Assembly (NCBI GenBank): GCA_015501075.1
Contig: JADNYJ010000073.1
Coordinates: 1-64,000 of the forward strand
From: Gymnopilus junonius
Lineage: Eukaryota; Basidiomycota; Agaricomycetes; Agaricales; Galerinaceae
Direction: 5' to 3'
Length of the DNA: 64,000 bases
The notes beneath the pieces were generated by a model, which worked only from the letters and a program-made list of their open reading frames with translations, had not been told where the DNA came from and made no database searches. Shown here one piece after another: positions 58,678 to 64,000 of the stretch; the first letter of the stretch is position 1, and each line of letters opens with the position of its first letter. Both the position numbers and the translations under genes were made by a program.

Positions 58678-61193
58678 TTACGGCGCAACTGATAATAAGT
58701 CAACCTTTGTCCGCATAGGTGGGTAGGGTACACCATCGTCATCCTCCTCCATACCTTCTGCCAAATCCTCCTCCTCATCCACCAAATTATCTTTCAATTT
58801 CAAATTGGCCTGGAGCCTTTCAGCCGACAGAGGAGACATAAATTTCCGAGCCGGGTTTTTCTTCCCAGTTGACATATGCGTTAAAGTCCAATTGAGCACC
58901 TTTTCGACCCTCGCCTTGAGCTCGTGAACACTTTCATCTGAATAGACAATAGGGTTCTTGCACCTCATCCATATGTAGAAAACCAAAGCCTTATGGAACG
59001 ACTCCAAGTTCATCAAAGTGCCCAGCTTCGCCTTGCTCCCTGCCCCCCGTACCATGCTGTCTTCGGCCTTTTCCAACTTCTGAAGGAAGTCTTGTTGGGT
59101 GATGCAAGGCATGACTGCCACCGCGAAATCCTGCGCATGGAACGCGAGCATTTTCGTGATACAGTCGAGTGCCTTCTGATCTTTCCAAGGGATGGGTGCA
59201 TATAGAAGGACGAGCTTATCGTCTACACTCATCTCCGCCCATTCGTTGCCGAGGACGGAGGCGATGGAGCCGAGATCCTCGTGCGCTGCGTACCGTACAA
59301 AGGGTGGTATACGACCGATGTACTTGGGAGCGAGAAGGGCTAGGTTCATTGACGACCCAGCCGGGAGGATCGAGAGACAGGCATGCAGGATCTCAGGGGT
59401 GTTTTGGACGATGACGTAAGGGAGGGGTTCGTAGGGGGAGGTGATCCAGCGAGACACGTGTGGCAGGTCTTCAGGGTACAAGGTTGTCACTGTTCCGCCC
59501 AGGTCTGCTTGGTCTTCGTGGACGCCATAACGCCCCGCCCGACCACTAATTTGTTTGACGGTGGAGATGGATAGCAAATGTCTTCCATCTTTTCCGAACT
59601 TGTGCATGGTTTCGAAGATGATGCGCTTGATTCGCCTAAATTACGTCGTCAGTGTCGCCGTATCAGACATAGATGTAGAAGAACCCACAGATTGAGACCC
59701 ATACCAATGGAGTCACTCCCAATCAGAACATCATATCCGGAATTCGGGTCGTTGAAAAGTGCTGCCTGGTCACTCCGGACTTCGGGTGGTAACCGACCAT
59801 AGACAACAGCACATCGCAATCCAGTCTGGGCTTCCACGAGTTTCTTGAGTTCGAAGATCTTAGAGCGGCTGAAGGTCACGACGCAGTCGCCTTTCCGAAT
59901 CTTGGTCAGATCACCGTTCAAGCTCTGCTCCTCCACAACCAAAGGCGTGAGCCTCTCATACCGCCTGACTTCCAGTTCATCGCCAGTGTGTTTGAGAAGC
60001 GCCTCAACCACAGGCACGGCACTTTCCTCTCCGCAAAGGTGGATCTCATGCGCACAGAGGCCAAGGACAGCACTAACCCATCCGCCACCTCTGTTCCAGT
60101 CACTGATCATTTGGATTTCGTCAATCACCGCCACGTCGTATTTCCTGAACATATACGGCACCATCTCCACTGTACAACTCTGCAGCGGCGAGTCCGGTCC
60201 CATGATCCTTTGCTCTTCACCTGTGATCATGTCGCAGAGTCTAGCGTATTCCGGATTTCCCTCTGCGCTTCGGGGTGCTTTGGGATCTTCTTCGACGCCC
60301 AAGGGAACGATCTGACCCGTATTCAGCCGATGCCATATCTCGTGTGCGAGAAGGCGAAGGGGACCAGCGAACAGTCCAGATTTGGCCGCCGCCAGTGCAC
60401 GTAGTGCGTGGTGCGTTTTCCCGCTGTTGGTCGGTCCCACATGCATGATGAACTTCCTGTGCATGGCTCGCGCTTCAGGCCACTCATCAGCTGGGTACTG
60501 TCTGCTTGTAGCCTTCACGAGACGTTGGATATACTGAACCGTTTTGCGATCAATAAGAAATTCTTCTTCCAGTATGATTTCGTTTTCGGGATGGGCTGCC
60601 CACCAGAAAAAGACGGTGCTGTATATGATGTCGATACTCGTGGCATCTTGAGGGTGAGTGAACCGTTGTAGGCCGTAGTAGGTGATATGTTCGGGGTCAG
60701 AGAGCAGACCGTCCTCCACGTCGTCAACAAAAGCGTCCAGTAACCGTGTAGCATCTTTAAGAGGAACACCAAAAGCTTGTAAACGATCCTTGGTACGGGC
60801 TGCCTTTGCCCATGAATGAACGTTCCCCTCGAAATAAGGTATAACTTCGCCCAGAGAAATGACTTCCGGTACAGACACGTTTTTCCTATTGAAGGGCAGA
60901 AAAACGTCGGCTTCTTCATGGGGTGAGGCGGACGGTCGGGCGTTCATGAAGCGAGATCGATTTTTTCCATACTGCTTGCGGCTGGAAAATTCAGGTCTGG
61001 GAGGCTTTTCGAATGGTTTAAGGTCGTCAAGAATGGAGTTCTGAAACGAATTGGAAGGCTTTGATTTCCAGGATCCTTTTGTTGTCCTGTGTCGGCGTAT
61101 AATGTGTTCTTGAGTTCGTATCCATTCTTCTGGTCCCGAACGTTGGAATAAGGAATGACGACATGACGAACAGATGTTGAAGGACCGCAGCAT
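58678..61193 (-). CDS. SUV3: Mitochondrial ATP-dependent RNA helicase Suv3
   Basis: Two exons (61193-59689 and 59635-58678; intron 59688-59636) encode 820 aa. Suv3 is the DExH helicase of the mitochondrial degradosome, working with an RNase to turn over mitochondrial RNA and excised introns. Motif I is GPTNSGKTHHAL (about residue 255), motif Ia/Ib AGPLRLLAHEIW, motif II DEIQM, then VVTFSRSKIFELKK, VVYGRLPPEVRSDQA, IGSDSIGMGLNL and motif VI QISGRAGR. These fit the Suv3 branch rather than other SF2 helicases, as do LPYVIVQNTPEIL and PPFVRYAAHEDL further down. The Arg/Ser-rich N-terminus (MLRSFNICSSCRHSLFQRSG) fits a mitochondrial presequence. The acidic C-terminal tail EEEDLAEGMEEDDDG is unremarkable. 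Confidence 0.95.
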
Positions 61194-61530
61194 CTACTGG
61201 ACGGTAAAATGAGTGCTACGCAGTCAAGAAACTTCAAATTGGCGCACCTTATAGAGTTTAATATAACAAAAACTAAACCATCCGTAAAGTTCCAGTCAAA
61301 TGGACAACCCGGCCAGCCCTTTGGTGTTGAAGACAAGATAACGAAATTTGGCAAATTCAAAAACAAGACGATGCGCGCAAAGAAATTTCGATGTTTGTCT
61401 TTGTTTGGATCGAAGGACATCCCTTTGAATCACGTGGAACAGGATGAGTCATCAGAGAATTTCCTTTGAAAGTTTCGCTCCTTCTTTCTCATCTTCTGCG
61501 ATGTTTATTATGTAAAATGGGACTGCTGTC

Positions 61531-62313
61531 TAGTGTTGTCGCCGGAGTGAGTTGACCTCGAGTCTCGCACCGACGAGCTACTAACTCGAACCAACTCGTT
61601 GACAACGAGTTGATCCGGTGTAACTCGGCGAGTTAGGTCGAGTTGGGGCGAAGTCATACACGTGATTGAGTCGCGCACGCGTCTGGAGAGCGCGTATGCA
61701 AGCGCCAAACCATTATGTTCTCGCTCCTTCCTCCTTCCTCCCCTCCGTAGCTCAATTTCGCTATCGAACATATATAATCAATGGGCCTAATAACGCAATA
61801 TGAATTTGATCTCATTGCTGGTGAAAATTTACAGTACAACCACATTTTTCGGAGACTAGGCAAGCCACAAAACATATAAAATGTGGTCTAAGGCCCTTCA
61901 AGTTCTAAAGTTCTCTTACTGATCAAACAGACTTTCCTTTGCCAATGACCTGATTGCAAAGGAAGCAGATTATACCATCGCAGGAAACCTCACTGAGACT
62001 GCAATTGACGAGCTTATGGCTGCAGGACAATTAGAGGAATCAATTAATTAAGAATAGTAACTCTACATCTAATTAGTTCTGAAACTTCAATCTTCTGTAT
62101 ATACCGTATAATACGCTCTACTATCATGTACTCAACGATCTAATCTACTCTTAATCATGGCCATCTGATTGGCCAAAAGCCCTGCGAAAACCATCACCGG
62201 AAGTGACCGAACTCGCGAGTTGATGCGAGTGCAACTCGTTGTCAACCCGGTAGTTCGAGTTAGTCCGAGTTACCACCTCGCACTCGCCTCGCCTCACTCC
62301 GGCGACAACACTA
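61531..62313. mobile_element. hAT-like non-autonomous DNA transposon
   Basis: Terminal inverted repeats begin TAGTGTTGTCGCCGGAGTGA at both ends. They are bounded by an exact 8-base target duplication CTGCTGTC (61523-61530 and 62314-62321). TAG-type ends with 8-base duplications are diagnostic of the hAT superfamily. Both subterminal regions are crowded with AACTCG/CGAGTT motifs in both orientations, as expected for transposase binding sites. The 783-base element cannot encode a transposase. A short plus-strand reading after a YAG at about 61932 (FANDLIAKEADYTIAGNLTE, stop at 62049-62051) may be the tail of a former transposase or captured exon. Confidence 0.9.
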
Positions 62314-62321
62314 CTGCTGTC

Positions 62322-62893
62322 CGTAAAAAAGGAGTATGATTTGTCAACATGAGCCTTTCAAACTTGGCCTTACGATGTCTTCTTCGAGTAATCGGTCAGG
62401 CTACCAGCGGCACTAGAATTATGATGGAATTCGAGGCCAATTCAGGGTTGCTGTATCAGCGAATCACTGCATTCTCTATCCAATTGTCATTCATCCAATG
62501 GTGTGTTCAAGATCCAGAGTCCCCGGACACGCTATTTTCCTGCCTTTTTGCTTACGTTCGCTCAAGCAGCAAATGAAAACTCATGATTAGGCCGCCGCTG
62601 CCGTTGCTTGCTTCTTTCGCTTCGAGCTATTCTATCCGGGGTCTCGGGTACAGGTACGAAACATGCAAATAGTACGAATCATTTGCCCCTGGAGTCGAGA
62701 CTCATAGTATATTACGGCAGACGAGCAGGTGAAAACAGGATATAAGGTAGTATGACCACCCCTTCGTCAATTAACCCCTAGCTGCTACAACACTTTTCAG
62801 TAAGTCTGCTAGATTGAATTGATACATATACTCGTAGGCTGATTGGCATGGTTTTTCATAGGCATTTCAGCCACGAACGAGCATAGGTTTCGG
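62322..62893. other. Upstream region of the F-box gene
   Basis: A 75-codon frame (62349-62576) has no recognisable content. A likely 5' leader intron of the F-box gene ends at the acceptor TTTCAG (62870), just before the start codon. Confidence 0.5.
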
Positions 62894-64000
62894 ATGGCCA
62901 ACAGTCTTCTGTTCTGCAAGCCCTGCGGCGTTTCCTACATACCTGCACCTATTTCATGTCTTGATCACGTTCCACTTGAAATCTGGCAACAAATTTTTCT
63001 CATTTTGTTGTCATCGGAAACCGTGTCCGCCTTAGACGAAATATATGGCTCGATATGGGGTCGGGCGACTCCGCCTATTCCCTCTCAGGGAAAACTTATT
63101 CTTCCTCAAACACCCTCAACAATCAGCCAAGTCTGTTCTCATTGGAAGGAGTACGCATTCGGCATGCCTGATTTCTGGAACGTCTTTTTCGTCAAAGCTC
63201 CTCGCTCAAAATCTCCGGCTTCAACAATCAATCTCACTCGTCTCATTAACTCCCGTCTCTCTTTATCCCGCTCCATGCCTCTCAAGATCTGCATCAACTC
63301 CAAGGAAGACGAAGAAGGCGCGCGTACGTTCATCCGCAGCATCATACCTTCATCCTCTCGGTGGGAAACCGTTCATTTCCACATCCCACCCAACGTTCTT
63401 GGCGAATTATCCTCTCTACGACCTACCGACCTCCCACTCTTGACGTCCCTAAAGACCCACATTCAAATATATGCTCTCGGGACCGTCAGCGTGGCGCAGC
63501 AACTGAAATTATTTGAGAAAATACCCCCAATCCGCCGATTCTGTACTTCCTATCTCCCTCCTCAAATCTGTCATATATACGCTGGACTCGAGGAGCTACA
63601 TATCCAAGAAAACCGGTCCGAGACGTGGTCGACTTTATCTGTTCTCGCCGCATGTCCTAAACTCCGTGTGCTGACGCTCAGTGGCGTCGGCATAACATTA
63701 AACAACGCTAGCACAGCTGACCTCGTGTTGCCCGAGTTACATACGCTTAACTTGGAGCATCCCACGGGGAGAGAGCGCCTCTTGGAGATGATGCAACTTC
63801 CCAAACTCCAAGCGTTGACGATAGGCGGCTCGTGCAGTGGAGAGAGCACCCGTTCAGTTTTCTCCGCCATTATTACGCTGATGGATAGGAGCAAAATTTC
63901 TTCGCTGGAAAGCCTTTCGATTTATTTTGAAAGACATTTCACCGATCCCACTCTCCTCGTTTCTTTTCTTTCTCGCAACCCTTTGTTGAAGAAGCTGAGG
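62894..64000 (+). CDS. F-box protein, partial at the right edge
   Basis: The frame opens at 62894 (MANSLLFCKPCGVSYIPAPI) and is uninterrupted for 369 codons to the window end. The F-box is at residues 20-90: DHVPLEIWQQIFLILLSSE, then after a spacer SQVCSHWKEYAFGMPDFWNV. The L-P-x-E-I-W-x-x-I-F…V-C-x-x-W-x-x-x-A…P-x-x-W pattern is that of mushroom F-box proteins. Leu-rich segments follow (LEELHIQENR, PKLRVLTLSGVGI, LPELHTLNLEH, PKLQALTIGGSC, ISSLESLSIYF), forming degenerate leucine-rich repeats. It probably recruits substrates to an SCF ubiquitin ligase. The C-terminus lies outside the window. Confidence 0.85.
   Translation, partial: MANSLLFCKPCGVSYIPAPISCLDHVPLEIWQQIFLILLSSETVSALDEIYGSIWGRATPPIPSQGKLILPQTPSTISQVCSHWKEYAFGMPDFWNVFFVKAPRSKSPASTINLTRLINSRLSLSRSMPLKICINSKEDEEGARTFIRSIIPSSSRWETVHFHIPPNVLGELSSLRPTDLPLLTSLKTHIQIYALGTVSVAQQLKLFEKIPPIRRFCTSYLPPQICHIYAGLEELHIQENRSETWSTLSVLAACPKLRVLTLSGVGITLNNASTADLVLPELHTLNLEHPTGRERLLEMMQLPKLQALTIGGSCSGESTRSVFSAIITLMDRSKISSLESLSIYFERHFTDPTLLVSFLSRNPLLKKLR

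Overview
The window looks like nuclear DNA of a mushroom-forming basidiomycete (Agaricomycete). Genes are split by many 50-80 nt introns with GTAAG-type donors, CTNAC-type branch sites and YAG acceptors. The gene content also fits: a secreted GH51 arabinofuranosidase with a fungal CBM1, a DUF7330-type membrane protein, F-box proteins and the mitochondrial RNA helicase Suv3.

Left part (1 to ~38.6 kb): one large tandem amplification. A ~9.5 kb unit is present four times, with junctions near 593, 10135, 19633 and 29157. It ends at 38575 inside the only copy of a minus-strand gene that keeps its own 5' end (38949 to 35364). Each unit holds (i) the 5'-truncated minus-strand gene, about 1135 aa when complete and of unknown function, and (ii) a ~6.5 kb spacer. 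The first 3 kb of the spacer is a plus-strand series of short exon-like modules, each with a well-formed intron and several with a short hairpin. It also has a CT-rich minisatellite that differs in length in every copy. The rest is AT-richer and mostly gene-free, except for a short intron-containing plus-strand relic at its end. Copies 2-4 share one nonsense mutation. The 5'-complete copy carries two single-base contractions in homopolymer runs, so as assembled no copy encodes the whole protein.

Right part (39-64 kb): ordinary gene space with two small non-autonomous DNA transposons, a CACTA-like element at 40017-40659 and a hAT-like element at 61531-62313. In order: GH51-CBM1 arabinofuranosidase (+, 30 exons); extended SDR/NAD(P)-binding protein (-); decayed VCBS/FG-GAP gene; F-box/LRR-like protein with an acidic tail (-); low-complexity Ser/Pro/Tyr-rich protein (+); broken hypothetical gene (+); DUF7330-like single-pass membrane protein (+); Suv3 helicase (-); and an F-box protein (+) that runs off the right edge.

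The right-hand genes do not form a pathway. The feature most worth follow-up is the left array: a young segmental amplification whose spacer has strong splicing signals but no consistent reading frame.
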